Assembly: GCF_023515955.1 (NCBI RefSeq)
Contig: NZ_CP097322.1
Coordinates: 3,185,501-3,249,500 of the forward strand
Direction of reading: 5' to 3'
DNA length: 64,000 bases
Origin: Streptomyces sp. RerS4
Lineage (GTDB): Bacteria > Actinomycetota > Actinomycetes > Streptomycetales > Streptomycetaceae
Positions within the stretch are counted from its first letter, which is position 1, and every line of letters begins with the position of its first letter. Positions 1 to 8,695 of this stretch are shown in pieces. The notes beneath the pieces are model-generated. The model searched no databases, was not told where the DNA came from, and worked only from the letters and a program-made list of their open reading frames with translations. A program made the translations under genes and the position numbers.

Positions 1-553
1 GAGTCCGCGCCGCCCGACTCGGGCCCGCCGGCGCCGCAGGATATGCCGTCGCTGTGGCCGACGCCACGGGGGTCGAAACCGATGAGGTCGTAGCGTTCGC
101 CGAGCGTCGCGAAGGTCGTGGCGTTGGCCGCGAGGAGGGCGATCCCGGAGGCGCCGGGGCCGCCGAAGTTCAGCAGGAGCGGGCCGAGGCGGCGGTGCGC
201 GGGGCCGGTCGCCGGTATGCGGGCGAGGGCGACGTGCGTGGTGCCCCTGGCGGGGTCGGCGTGGTCGAGGGGGACGGTCAACGTCGCGCACCGCATCCCC
301 TCGGGGACGCGCGGCTCGGGGCAGTCCCCCCAGCGCGGGCGCTGGTCGTGGAAGCGCGCGAGGGGGTCGCCGGGGGCGGGGGCGGAGGCGGCGGCCTGGG
401 CGGATGCGGCGGACGGAGCCGGGGCGCGGGCGGCCGAGGCGGCCGGGGGCGGGCCGCCGGGGTCGGGGCGAAGCCGGCCAGGAGCAGCGCGCAGGTGGCG
501 GCCAGGGTGCGCGTACGGGGCCGGCCGGCGAGGCGGCGGCGGGAACGGTGCAC
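1..553 (-). CDS. Secreted alpha/beta-hydrolase (tripeptidyl aminopeptidase type), 5' part only, with a frame break
   Basis: The reverse strand encodes the N-terminal part of a secreted serine alpha/beta-hydrolase of the Streptomyces Tap/SlpD type. Visible are the oxyanion-region motif LLLNFGGPGASG followed by ERYDLIGFDPRGVGHSDG. The nucleophile and C-terminus lie outside the window. A strong AGGAGG site precedes GTG at 553, which starts a good signal peptide (Arg-rich, then LAATCALLLAGFA). The signal peptide and the hydrolase body are in different frames. The switch falls in the Ala/Pro linker near 451-453, and one extra C/G there would join them as TPAAPPPAAS. Either the gene is broken or one base is missing from the sequence. 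The hydrolase assignment is firm; the state of the gene is open. Confidence 0.7.
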
Positions 554-643
554 GGCACCTCCTCGTGCCTCGCGCGGCCCCCCGGACCAGTGAGCCCACC
601 ATAAGCGGGCCCCGCCGCCGGCGCCGCTCGAACGCCGCGCCCC

Positions 644-2506
644 TCACACCCGGCGGTACAGCTCCTCGATCCGCTCCGCGTGGTCCGCGACGATGGCCGC
701 GCGGCGCAGCTTGAGGGAGGGCGTCAGGTGGCCCCGCGCCTCGGTGAAGTCGCCCGGCAGGACGGCGAAGCGGCGGATGGACTCGGGGCGCGAGACCAGC
801 TTGTTCGCCTCGTCGACCGCCCGCTGGAGCTCCTCCAGCAGCTCGGGGTCCGTGACCAGCTCGCGGCGCGGGACGCCCTGCTTGCGGTGCATCTGGCGCC
901 AGTGGTCGAGCCCGTCGGGCTCCAGGGTGATGAGGGCGGCGACGTAGGGCCGGTTGTCCCCGACGACCAGGCACTGGCCGACCAGGGGGTGGGCGCGCAG
1001 CCAGTCCTCCAGGGGCGCGGGGGCGACGTTCTTGCCGACGGAGGTGATGATCAGGTCCTTCTTGCGGCCGGTGATGGTGAGGTACCCGTCGGCGTCGAGT
1101 TCGCCGATGTCCCCGGTGGCCAGCCAGTCGCCGCCGGGGTGCGCGCCGACGTTCCAGTACCCGGCGAAGACGTGCGCCCCGCGCAGCAGGACCTCCCCGT
1201 CGTCGGCGATGCGTACCGCCGTGCCGGGCAGGGGCCAGCCGACGGTGCCGAGGCGGGGGCGCTGCGGCGGGGTGACGGTCGAGGCGGCGGTCGTCTCGGT
1301 GAGCCCGTAGCCCTCGAAGACCTCGATCCCGGCGCCGGTGTAGAAGGCGGCGAGCCGCCGGCCGAGGGGGGAGCCGCCGCACAGGACGTAGCGGACGTGT
1401 CCGCCGAGCGCGGCGCGGATGCGGCGGTAGACGAGCGGGTCGTACAGGGCGCGGGCGGCTCGCAGGCCGAGGCCGGGGGTCTTGCCCTCGGCGGTCTCGC
1501 CGATGCTGCGGGCGATGCGGGCGGCCCGGTCGAAGGAGGCGGCGCGGCCCATCCTCTCGGCGGTGGCGCGGGCGGTGTTGTAGACCTTCTCCAGCACGTA
1601 GGGGATGGCGAGGAGGAAGGTGGGGCGGAAGCCGGCCAGGTCGGCGAGGAGGTCCTCCGTCGTGATGCTGGGCGCGTGCCCGAGTCGGACGCGGGCCCGC
1701 AGGCAGCCGACGGCGACCATCCGCCCGAAGACGTGCGACAGCGGCAGGAAGAGCAGGGTGGAGGCCGGCTCCTCGCTGACGGAGGTGAAGACGGGGTAGA
1801 GGAGCGCCACCGCGTTGTCGACCTCGGCGAAGAAGTTCGCGTGGGTGATCACGCAGCCCTTCGGCTGTCCGGTGGTGCCGGAGGTGTAGACGAGGGTGGC
1901 GACGGAGTCCGGCGTACGGGCGGCCAGGCGGGCGTGCACGACGGCGTCGGGCAGGTGTTCCCCGGCCTTGACGAGCCGGGCGATGGCTCCGGTGTCGAAT
2001 TCCCACAGGTGGGCGAGCCACGGCAGGTTGACGCGCTCGGCGCTGATCAGGCGGGCCTGCGCGGTGTCCTCCACGGCGCAGGCGACGGCGCCGGAGTCGT
2101 GGAGGATCCAGCGGGCCTGGAGGGCGGAGGAGGTGGGGTAGACGGGTACGGTGACCAGCCCCGCGGCCCAGCCGGCGAAGTCGAGCAGGGTCCATTCGTA
2201 GGTGGTCCGGGCCATGATGGCGAGCCGGTCGCCTTCGGCGAGGCCCTCGGCGATGAGCCCCTTGGCGACGGCGAGCACCTCGGCGGCGAACTCGGCGGCG
2301 CTCACGTCCCGCCAGGTGCCGTCGCGTTCCTTGCGGGAGAGGACGGGCGCGTCGGGGGCCTCGCGGGCGTTGAGGAAGGGGATGTCCCCGAGGGATCCGC
2401 TCGCCGGTATCCCCGCGAGCGCGGGCACGGCCACCTCGCGGACCACTCCGTCGACGATCGTCTTGAGGGGCTCGACCGGTCTCGGTTGGGCGGTGTCCAG
2501 GTCCAC
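644..2506 (-). CDS. Long-chain fatty-acid--CoA ligase (AMP-binding family)
   Basis: A 620-residue acyl-adenylate-forming enzyme that activates fatty acids with ATP and CoA in the cytosol. The AMP-binding loop VYTSGTTGQPKG lies near residues 206-217, the GYGLTETT motif near 400, and the hinge motifs TGDIGELDADGYLTITGRKKDLI near 470-492. Length and motifs fit the FadD15-like long-chain group common in actinobacteria; the exact chain length cannot be read. The GTG start at 2506 has a GGAG site just upstream. It is transcribed away from the membrane protein at 2755, with a 248-base divergent gap between them. Confidence 0.93.
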   Translation of the reverse strand: MDLDTAQPRPVEPLKTIVDGVVREVAVPALAGIPASGSLGDIPFLNAREAPDAPVLSRKERDGTWRDVSAAEFAAEVLAVAKGLIAEGLAEGDRLAIMARTTYEWTLLDFAGWAAGLVTVPVYPTSSALQARWILHDSGAVACAVEDTAQARLISAERVNLPWLAHLWEFDTGAIARLVKAGEHLPDAVVHARLAARTPDSVATLVYTSGTTGQPKGCVITHANFFAEVDNAVALLYPVFTSVSEEPASTLLFLPLSHVFGRMVAVGCLRARVRLGHAPSITTEDLLADLAGFRPTFLLAIPYVLEKVYNTARATAERMGRAASFDRAARIARSIGETAEGKTPGLGLRAARALYDPLVYRRIRAALGGHVRYVLCGGSPLGRRLAAFYTGAGIEVFEGYGLTETTAASTVTPPQRPRLGTVGWPLPGTAVRIADDGEVLLRGAHVFAGYWNVGAHPGGDWLATGDIGELDADGYLTITGRKKDLIITSVGKNVAPAPLEDWLRAHPLVGQCLVVGDNRPYVAALITLEPDGLDHWRQMHRKQGVPRRELVTDPELLEELQRAVDEANKLVSRPESIRRFAVLPGDFTEARGHLTPSLKLRRAAIVADHAERIEELYRRV

Positions 2507-2614
2507 GGCGTCTTCTCCTCGGCTCGCCGGTGGGTTACCGCCGGTAATTTACGGACGGGCCACCGGGCCGACCACCCTCTGAACCACTTCTCCCCCGCAC
2601 CTGCACACCGCTTT

Positions 2615-2655
2615 CGCGGCGTCCTCGCGGCGTCCTCGCGCCGTCCTCGCGCCGG
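2615..2655. repeat. 11-base tandem repeat in a divergent promoter region
   Basis: Nearly four copies of CGCGGCGTCCT, the later ones with a G-to-C change, lie between the divergent genes starting at 2506 and 2755. The rest of the gap (2507-2754) shows no gene. Slippage here could change promoter spacing, but that is inference. Confidence 0.7.
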
Positions 2656-2754
2656 GACTTGTCAGGCGGAACGCCTGCGTCAGCGCGGACGCAAGAGGCA
2701 GAATCGCCAAAGGTCCGTCAACTTCCCCCCACCGACCACCCTTTGGAGCAGCCG

Positions 2755-3573
2755 ATGTCCTCTCAGGAAATCGCCTTGACCCTGTCTCCGCAGGAGGCCG
2801 CGACCGGGGTGACGATCGACATCCCCCTCCCGACGGGCTCCGCGCGCCTGCGCATCCCGCCGTCCCGCGACGGCGACCTCGTCCGGGCGCGCGTCGGGGA
2901 CGAGACGGTGGAGCTACGGATCCGCGTGTCCGCGACGGCGGCCGGCGCGGCGGGTACGGCCGCCACGGCCGCCACGTCCGCCTTCGCCGCGCCGACCCCC
3001 GCGCCACCCACCACACCGCGGCCCGGCAAGGCCGGCCGGATCGGATGCCTGGTGGCCCTGGCCCTGGTCGCGGTCGTGATCGCCGGCGCAGTGATCACCA
3101 GCGGCGACGACGACACGTCCGACAACGCGGGCTCGTCCTCGACGGCCACCCCGTCACCCACCGAATCGTCCTCCCCGCCCTACAGCACCGCCCCGCAGCC
3201 CACGGTGACCACGGCGCCCACGCCCAGGCCCACGCCGACCCGCGCCCCCACGTCCGAGCCCAGCTACACCTTCCCCCCTCCCGTCTTCCCCTCCCTCTCC
3301 GAGCCCAGCCCGTACGACCGGGGCACCTGCCTCAACGGGACCCTGCCGGACTCCACGACGCCCACGCGCGTCAACGACGTGGATGAGGTGCCCTGTTCGG
3401 CGTCCGACGCGCACTACAAGGTCATCGAGACTTTCCCCGGCACCTCGGACATGGACCGGTGCGAGAGCAACTCGAAGACGGAGTACTCGTTCTCCGCCCG
3501 CTACACACGCGGCGGCGTCGTCACCAACGAGTACGTGTACTGCCTGGTCGGCCTCGGCTCATACGCCCGTTGA
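2755..3573 (+). CDS. Membrane-anchored protein: DnaJ C-terminal-like domain, one TM helix, LppU-like Cys domain
   Basis: A 272-residue protein with three parts. Residues 1-60 (IALTLSPQEAATGVTIDI, then a GD.VRARVGDETVELRI stretch) resemble the substrate-binding C-terminal fold of DnaJ. A single membrane helix (IGCLVALALVAVVIAGAVI) lies near residues 97-116. After it comes a Ser/Thr/Pro linker and a C-terminal domain with four cysteines, like the LppU/SCO3897 family of actinobacterial envelope proteins. The ATG at 2755 is chosen because it has a GGAG site and begins the conserved domain; an in-frame upstream start at 2659 has neither. Function is unknown. The N-terminal part should be cytosolic and the Cys domain outside. 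Confidence 0.75.
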   Translation: MSSQEIALTLSPQEAATGVTIDIPLPTGSARLRIPPSRDGDLVRARVGDETVELRIRVSATAAGAAGTAATAATSAFAAPTPAPPTTPRPGKAGRIGCLVALALVAVVIAGAVITSGDDDTSDNAGSSSTATPSPTESSSPPYSTAPQPTVTTAPTPRPTPTRAPTSEPSYTFPPPVFPSLSEPSPYDRGTCLNGTLPDSTTPTRVNDVDEVPCSASDAHYKVIETFPGTSDMDRCESNSKTEYSFSARYTRGGVVTNEYVYCLVGLGSYAR

Positions 3574-3634
3574 ACTGACGTTTCGGCACGAATGTGCTGG
3601 ACAGCGCGTCGCACGGCGGTCGATCATGCGGGCC

Positions 3635-4015
3635 ATGACCTCTCTCGTACGGCACGTCACGTTCGACTGCTCCGACGCGTACTCCCTCGCCCGCTTCTGG
3701 GCGAACGCCCTCGGCGGCACCCTCGCCGACGACGACGCCCCCGGGGACCCGATGGCGACCGTGACGTCGGCCGGCGCCGCCCTGCTGTTCATCCAGGTGC
3801 CAGAGGGCAAGACCGTGAAGAACCGCGTCCACCTGGACCTCCAGCCGCAGGACCGCAGCCGCGACGACGAGGTGGAACACCTCCACGCCCTCGGCGCCAA
3901 GATCATCGGCGACTACCGCGAGCCGGACGGCACGGGCTGGGTGACGATGACGGACCCGGAGGGCAACGAGTTCTGCGTGGAACGCAGCGCACCGGAACGC
4001 GCGAAGACGCAGTAA
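3635..4015 (+). CDS. VOC-family (glyoxalase-fold) protein
   Basis: A 126-residue single-domain VOC protein. The pattern VRHVTFDCSDAYSLARFWANALGG at the N-terminus and WVTMTDPEGNEFCVE at the C-terminus is typical of small glyoxalase-like or bleomycin-resistance-like proteins, which usually bind a metal with H/E residues. The substrate cannot be predicted. ATG codons at 3626 and 3635 are both possible and neither has a strong ribosome site; 3635 gives the usual family start. It converges on the acetyltransferase at 4036. Confidence 0.8.
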   Translation: MTSLVRHVTFDCSDAYSLARFWANALGGTLADDDAPGDPMATVTSAGAALLFIQVPEGKTVKNRVHLDLQPQDRSRDDEVEHLHALGAKIIGDYREPDGTGWVTMTDPEGNEFCVERSAPERAKTQ

Positions 4016-4035
4016 CCCCCAGGCCCGCCGGGGCC

Positions 4036-4578
4036 CTACACCGCCGGGGCCGACTTCCACTCCTGGGCGAGGAGCCCGAGTACGACGTCGTCCAGGAACT
4101 CGCCCATCACCCAGGCCGAGGACCGCAGCACGCCCTCGCGGACGAAGCCGTTGCGCTCGGCGGAGCGCAGCATGGCGGCGTTGTCCGCCAGCGTCTCGAT
4201 CTGGAGCCGCTGCAGGCCGCGCACGATGAACCCGTAGTGGCACAGCACCGCGACCACGTCGGTGCCGTATCCCTTGCCGCGCGTGGCCGGCAGCAGCCCC
4301 AACCCGAGGTGCGCGGACCGGTGGTGGGTGTCGATGCCCCACAGCGTCGCGGCACCGACGAGGCTGCCGCCCTCCAGCTCCACCACGGAGAACGGGACGT
4401 GCCCCTGCTCGGTGTCGTCCACGACGAGCCGCGGGTCCCGCGAGCCGGGCGTGATCGGTCGCCACGGCCGACTGTCGGCCCGCGCGGAGCCGACCACGTC
4501 GTCGTAGAGCTCGGTCCGCAGGATCGGAATGTCCTCATCGTGCCGAGCCCTCAGCCCGACCTTGCTACCCCTCAGCAT
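4036..4578 (-). CDS. GNAT N-acetyltransferase (RimJ/RimL type)
   Basis: A 180-residue acetyltransferase. The acetyl-CoA binding segment LGLLPATRGKGYGTDVVAVL and the later LQRLQIETLADNAAMLRSAERNGF are the standard A and B motifs of RimJ/RimL-like enzymes, which acetylate alpha-amino groups or small amines in the cytosol. The start fits a protein beginning MLRGSKVGLRA. The substrate is unknown. Confidence 0.87.
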   Translation of the reverse strand: MLRGSKVGLRARHDEDIPILRTELYDDVVGSARADSRPWRPITPGSRDPRLVVDDTEQGHVPFSVVELEGGSLVGAATLWGIDTHHRSAHLGLGLLPATRGKGYGTDVVAVLCHYGFIVRGLQRLQIETLADNAAMLRSAERNGFVREGVLRSSAWVMGEFLDDVVLGLLAQEWKSAPAV

Positions 4579-4620
4579 GCGATCTTCCTATCCGACCGGG
4601 CCGGCCGACGGCAATGCAAT

Positions 4621-5131
4621 ATGAGGCCGCGCCTGTTGCAAACCCCGGAGTACACGCGGGCACTGTTCAGGGCATGGCGGCCTGTCTACGTGCCGGACGA
4701 GCTTGAGCGGATGCTGGAGGCCCGAACGGCCCGCCAGTCAATCTTCGACCGGTTGCCTGCCCCGACGCTCAGCTTCGTCCAGGAAGCAGTTACCCTCTGC
4801 CGCCCGATCGGAGGGCCAATGGGTCCTGCGCCGACAGCTCGAACTCCTACTGGAGGTGGCCCAGTTGCCCCACGTCGAGCTCCAGGTCATGCCGACCGAT
4901 GTCGACGAACACGCGGGCATGGCTGGACGCATCCAGATGCTCAAGTTCCGGGACGGCTCGGCTGTGGGCCGATCCGACGGAGCCTTCTACGGCCGCCCGG
5001 TATCCGACCCGAAGCAGCAGGCACCCTGCCGGGTCCACGTGCGGGACTCCAAGGACACCGCGCTCCCCCACCTCACCTTCAACCCCTCCGCCTGGACCGG
5101 CTTCCTCTCCTCCCCCGGTGTTACAGAATGA
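4621..5131 (+). pseudogene. Collapsed XRE regulator (DUF5753) fused to a DUF397 remnant
   Basis: A broken gene. From 4621 one frame reads the middle of a DUF5753 domain (LLQTPEYTRALFRAW, later RQSIFDRLPAPTLSFVQEAV). Near 4815-4822 the homology moves to another frame (LRRQLELLLEVAQLPHVELQVMP). The last part (VHVRDSKDTALPHLTFNPSAW) is not DUF5753 but the C-terminal half of a DUF397 protein. The HTH half of the regulator is absent. In Streptomyces an XRE-DUF5753 gene is usually followed by a small DUF397 gene, so the simplest reading is a deletion between the two neighbours plus a frameshift and 5' loss. Confidence 0.8.
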
Positions 5132-5156
5132 TCCGCATCTAAACCGAGGGGGTGCG

Positions 5157-7046
5157 GTGCGGGCGGGAGAGCGGTTGGCCGGGCGGTATCGGCTGGATGC
5201 GCGGCTCGGGCAGGGTGGGATCGGGGAGGTCTGGCGGGCGTACGACGAGGACCTCGGCCGGGCGGTGGCCGTCAAGGTGCTGCTGGAGTTCGACGCCTCC
5301 GACGAGCTGCTACGACGCTTCCGGCGCGAGGCGGCGATCGGGGCGCGGCTCCAGCATCCCGGGATCACGGTCGTCCACGACATCGGGCAGCACGAGGACC
5401 GGCTGTTCATCGTCATGGAGTTGCTGGAGGGCCGCGACCTCGCCCACACCCTGGCCCTCACCCCCGGGCGCGGGCTCCCGCTCTCCGAGGCCGTCGGGCT
5501 CGCCCTCCAGGCGACCGAGGCGCTGGAGGCGGCGCACGCCCAGAAGGTGGTGCACCGGGACCTCAAGCCCGCGAACCTGTTCCTCCTCACCGACGGCCGC
5601 CTGAAGATCTGCGACTTCGGCATCGCCCGCACCGCCGACGCCACGGGCGGACTGACCGTCACCGGGCGGGTGTTCGGGACCCCGGCCTACATGGCCCCCG
5701 AGCAGTGGCGCGGCGAGCACGTCGACGCGCGCTGCGACCTGTACGCCCTCGGGTGCGTGTTGCACGCCCTGCTGACCGGTGCGCCGCCGTTCGCCGACGC
5801 CGGGCAGCCGTGGGCGCTGATGCGCCGGCACCTGGACGAGGCGCCGGCCGCGCTGGACACCGTACGGGCGGACGTGCCGGTCGCCCTCGCGGAACTGGTC
5901 GCCGCCCTGCTGGCGAAGGACCCTGCCGACCGGCCGACCGCGACGGCCACCGCCGAGCGCCTGCGCGCGCTGCCGATCCCGGGGCCATCCGTCCCTGGAC
6001 CGGCGCCGGTCCCCGCCACGACCGCCACCGCCTCGACCGTGCCCGCCCCGAGTCCCGGGCCGCACCGACGTAGCGTCCTGCTTGGCGGTCTGGCCGGGCT
6101 GGCCGCCGCGTCCGGAGGGGCGTACGCGGTCCTGCGGCTGTCAGGCGACGAGACAGGCGGCGCCCACTCGGAGACCGTGATCGTCCGTCTATCCGGGTCG
6201 GCGGAATCGGTGGCGTTCAGCCCGGACGGCAAGCTCGTCGCCGGCGGGAGCAGCGATGGCACCGTCCGGCTGTGGGACGTCGCCACCCGCGCGAGCTCCT
6301 CCCCGTTCCCCGGTCACAGCGGTTCCGTGACCGCGGTGGCGTTCAGCCCCGAGGGCAGGACCCTGGCCAGCAGCGGCGGCCGTGAGGTCCGGCTGTCGGA
6401 CGTCACCGCGCGCAGCGGTGCCAACAGCCTGAACCCCTCGCTCGGCGCGTGGTCGCTCTGCTTTGGACCGGATGGCAGGACGCTGGCCGCCGCCCACGAG
6501 GACAACTCCGTCCGCCTGTGGGACGTCTCGGGCAGCCCCGGCACCGTCATCGCCATCTTCACCGGTCACACAGCACAGGTCTGGTCGGTGGCACTCGCCC
6601 CGGACGGCAGGACTTTGGCCAGCGGCGGCGACGATGACACCGTCCACCTGTGGGACGTGGCCACCCGAACCAAGACCGCCACCCTCACCGGCCACACGGA
6701 CCACGTGACCGCCGTGGCGTTCAGCCCGGACGGCAAGATCCTCGCCACCGGCGGTGCCGACAAGACCGTCCGTCTCTGGGACGCCGCCACCCGCACCACC
6801 ACCCAGGTCGACACCCTGGCCGGCCTCAACAGCAGCGTGCGGGCGCTGGTGTTCAGCCCGGACGGAAAGACCCTCGCCGGCGGCGGCGGCCGGACCATCC
6901 GGTTGTGGGACGTCGCCACTCGCACCAACACCACCAAGCTGAACGGGCACACGGGCGCGGTGAACTCGTTGGCCTTCAGCCCCGACGGCAAGACCCTGGC
7001 CAGCGCCAGTGACGACTCCACCGTCCGCCTGTGGAAAACCCCCTGA
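5157..7046 (+). CDS. Membrane Ser/Thr protein kinase with seven WD40 repeats
   Basis: A 629-residue eukaryotic-type kinase. Residues 8-268 form the kinase: Gly loop GQGGIGEV (18-25), Lys40, HRDLKPAN (134-141), DFG (153-155), GTPAYMAPEQ. A Pro/Ala linker follows, then a membrane helix (SVLLGGLAGLAAASGGAYAVL, about 306-326), then seven WD40 units ending in RLWD-like strands (347-629), which would close one propeller. With one helix the propeller should sit outside the membrane as a sensor. The GTG at 5157 is chosen because it follows GAGGGG and directly precedes the kinase fold; the frame is open further upstream into the pseudogene. The next small ORF overlaps its stop. Confidence 0.92.
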   Translation: MRAGERLAGRYRLDARLGQGGIGEVWRAYDEDLGRAVAVKVLLEFDASDELLRRFRREAAIGARLQHPGITVVHDIGQHEDRLFIVMELLEGRDLAHTLALTPGRGLPLSEAVGLALQATEALEAAHAQKVVHRDLKPANLFLLTDGRLKICDFGIARTADATGGLTVTGRVFGTPAYMAPEQWRGEHVDARCDLYALGCVLHALLTGAPPFADAGQPWALMRRHLDEAPAALDTVRADVPVALAELVAALLAKDPADRPTATATAERLRALPIPGPSVPGPAPVPATTATASTVPAPSPGPHRRSVLLGGLAGLAAASGGAYAVLRLSGDETGGAHSETVIVRLSGSAESVAFSPDGKLVAGGSSDGTVRLWDVATRASSSPFPGHSGSVTAVAFSPEGRTLASSGGREVRLSDVTARSGANSLNPSLGAWSLCFGPDGRTLAAAHEDNSVRLWDVSGSPGTVIAIFTGHTAQVWSVALAPDGRTLASGGDDDTVHLWDVATRTKTATLTGHTDHVTAVAFSPDGKILATGGADKTVRLWDAATRTTTQVDTLAGLNSSVRALVFSPDGKTLAGGGGRTIRLWDVATRTNTTKLNGHTGAVNSLAFSPDGKTLASASDDSTVRLWKTP

Positions 7047-7192
7047 TGGCCCGGAAGGGGAGCAGTGACCTGCCCCAGGACCGGGGCTGTCTGCGGTGGG
7101 TGCCCGTCTTCCACCGCACCCTCGGGCGCTGGTGGTACGCCGCCCCCTTCCTCCTGGCCTCGGTGGCGTACGTCCGCGCCCAGACGGTCTGA
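7046..7192 (+). CDS. Small protein translationally coupled to the kinase (hypothetical)
   Basis: A 48-residue ORF whose ATG shares one base with the kinase stop (TGATG). It begins MARKGSSDLPQDRG and ends with a hydrophobic stretch, RWWYAAPFLLASVAYV. The coupling and the lack of a separate promoter suggest it is made with the kinase if it is real. I do not recognise a family. It is short, so coding status is uncertain. Confidence 0.4.
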   Translation: MARKGSSDLPQDRGCLRWVPVFHRTLGRWWYAAPFLLASVAYVRAQTV

Positions 7193-7202
7193 CGTCAGGT
7201 CG

Positions 7203-7259
7203 GCGCACACGACAACAGCCCCCGCCCGGACGGGGGCGGAGGCTGTCGGCGGTGTGCGC
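7203..7259. terminator. Long hairpin between convergent kinase and symporter genes
   Basis: Outer arms GCGCACAC (7203-7210) and GTGTGCGC (7252-7259) enclose inner arms ACAGCC (7215-7220) and GGCTGT (7241-7246), with further G/C pairing between. It lies between two convergent genes, so it can serve as a bidirectional terminator. Confidence 0.75.
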
Positions 7260-7279
7260 GGTGGCCGCGCGGGGGTGCG

Positions 7280-8605
7280 TCAGGCGGCGGCGACGACCGG
7301 GGTGCGGTCGGCGGGGGCGGACTCGTCGAGCGGGGAGGACGAGGCGGCGGCGTAGGCCTCCTTGTCGAGGATCCCCTCACGGGCGGAGACGAGGACCGGG
7401 ACGACGGCCTGGCCGGCCACGTTGGTGGCGGTGCGCATCATGTCCAGGATCGGGTCGATCGCCATCAGCAGGCCGACGCCGGCCAGCGGCAGGCCCAGCG
7501 TGGACAGGGTCAGGGTCAGCATGACGGTCGCGCCGGTCAGACCGGCCGTGGCGGCGGAGCCGACCACCGAGACGAACGCGATGAGCAGGTACTCCTTGAT
7601 GCCCAGCTGCACGTCGAAGATGTTCGCGATGAAGATCGCGGCGAGCGCCGGGTAGATCGCGGCGCAGCCGTCCATCTTGGTCGTGGCGCCGAACGGGACG
7701 GCGAAGGAGGCGTACTCCTTCGGGACGCCGAGGCGCTCGGTGACCTTCTGGGTGACGGGCATGGTGCCCACCGAGGAGCGGGAGACGAAGGCCAGCTGGA
7801 TGGCGGGCCAGGCGCCCTTGTAGAACTGGAGCGGGTTGACCTTGGCGACGAAGGCGAGCAGCAGCGGGTAGACGCCGAACATCACGAGCGCGGAGCCGAT
7901 GTAGACGTCGGCGGTGAAGGTCGCGTACTTGCCGATGAGGTCCCAGCCGTACGAGGCGATGGCGGTGCCGATGAGGCCGACGGTGCCGATCGGGGCGAGG
8001 CGGATGACCCACCACAGGGCCTTCTGGAGCAGCTCCAGGACGGATTCGGCGAGATTGAGGACCGGCTGGGCCTTGGAGCCGAGCTGGAGGGCGGCGATGC
8101 CGGCGACGGCGGCGAGGAAGACGATCTGGAGGACGTTCAGCTCGGTGAACGGCGTGACGATGTCCTTCGGCACGATGCCGGTCAGGAAGTCGATCCAGGA
8201 GCCGGTCTTCTTGGGCTCCTTGCCGTCGGCCGGGGTGAGGCCGGTGCCGGCGCCCGGGTCGGTCAGCAGGCCGATGGCGAGGCCGATGCCCACCGCGATC
8301 AGCGAGGTGATCATGAACCACAGCAGCGTGCGGGAGGCGAGGCGGGCGGCGTTGTTCACCTTCCGCAGGTTGGTGATGGACACCAGGATCGCGAAGAAGA
8401 CGAGCGGGGCGACGGCCAGCTTCAGCAGCTGGACGAAGATGTCACCGACCTGCTCCAGCGTGGTCTTCAGCCAGCTGATGTCCTGGCTGCGGGCGAGCCA
8501 GCCGAACAGGACGCCGAGCACGAGACCGGTGACGATCTGGGCCCAGAACGGGAACTTGAAGCCGGTGGCCTTGGCGGGAGCCTGGGCCTGGGGGGACGCG
8601 GACAC
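7280..8605 (-). CDS. Dicarboxylate/amino acid:cation symporter (DAACS family)
   Basis: A secondary transporter of about 441 residues with roughly eight membrane helices plus two re-entrant loops. Family signatures visible are SRSSVGTMPV (first hairpin), FGATTKMDG (equivalent of NMDG) and ILDMMRTATNVAG (TM8, keeping the D..RT..N residues that bind substrate in GltPh). Known members carry C4-dicarboxylates, glutamate/aspartate or, in the TcyP group, cystine. GTG codons occur at 8611 and 8605; the second is preferred because GGAG is then seven bases upstream. A poly-cysteine leader peptide lies upstream at 8771-8878, which makes cystine or a sulfur-linked substrate worth testing. The kept TM8 Arg also fits an acidic substrate. 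Confidence 0.9.
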   Translation of the reverse strand: MSASPQAQAPAKATGFKFPFWAQIVTGLVLGVLFGWLARSQDISWLKTTLEQVGDIFVQLLKLAVAPLVFFAILVSITNLRKVNNAARLASRTLLWFMITSLIAVGIGLAIGLLTDPGAGTGLTPADGKEPKKTGSWIDFLTGIVPKDIVTPFTELNVLQIVFLAAVAGIAALQLGSKAQPVLNLAESVLELLQKALWWVIRLAPIGTVGLIGTAIASYGWDLIGKYATFTADVYIGSALVMFGVYPLLLAFVAKVNPLQFYKGAWPAIQLAFVSRSSVGTMPVTQKVTERLGVPKEYASFAVPFGATTKMDGCAAIYPALAAIFIANIFDVQLGIKEYLLIAFVSVVGSAATAGLTGATVMLTLTLSTLGLPLAGVGLLMAIDPILDMMRTATNVAGQAVVPVLVSAREGILDKEAYAAASSSPLDESAPADRTPVVAAA

Positions 8606-8695
8606 GGACACTCTCCGGGGGATGACGCACAGAAGTACGGCGGAAGGTTTCTGCGAGGGGTTCTACGCGGTTGTGCGCGGTGCGATGCGGTGCGG

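Noticed and set aside
680..2779. 699-codon forward ORF opposite the acyl-CoA ligase
   Set aside because: It is the antisense of a clear gene; its composition is that of a shadow frame in GC-rich DNA and it has no family motif.
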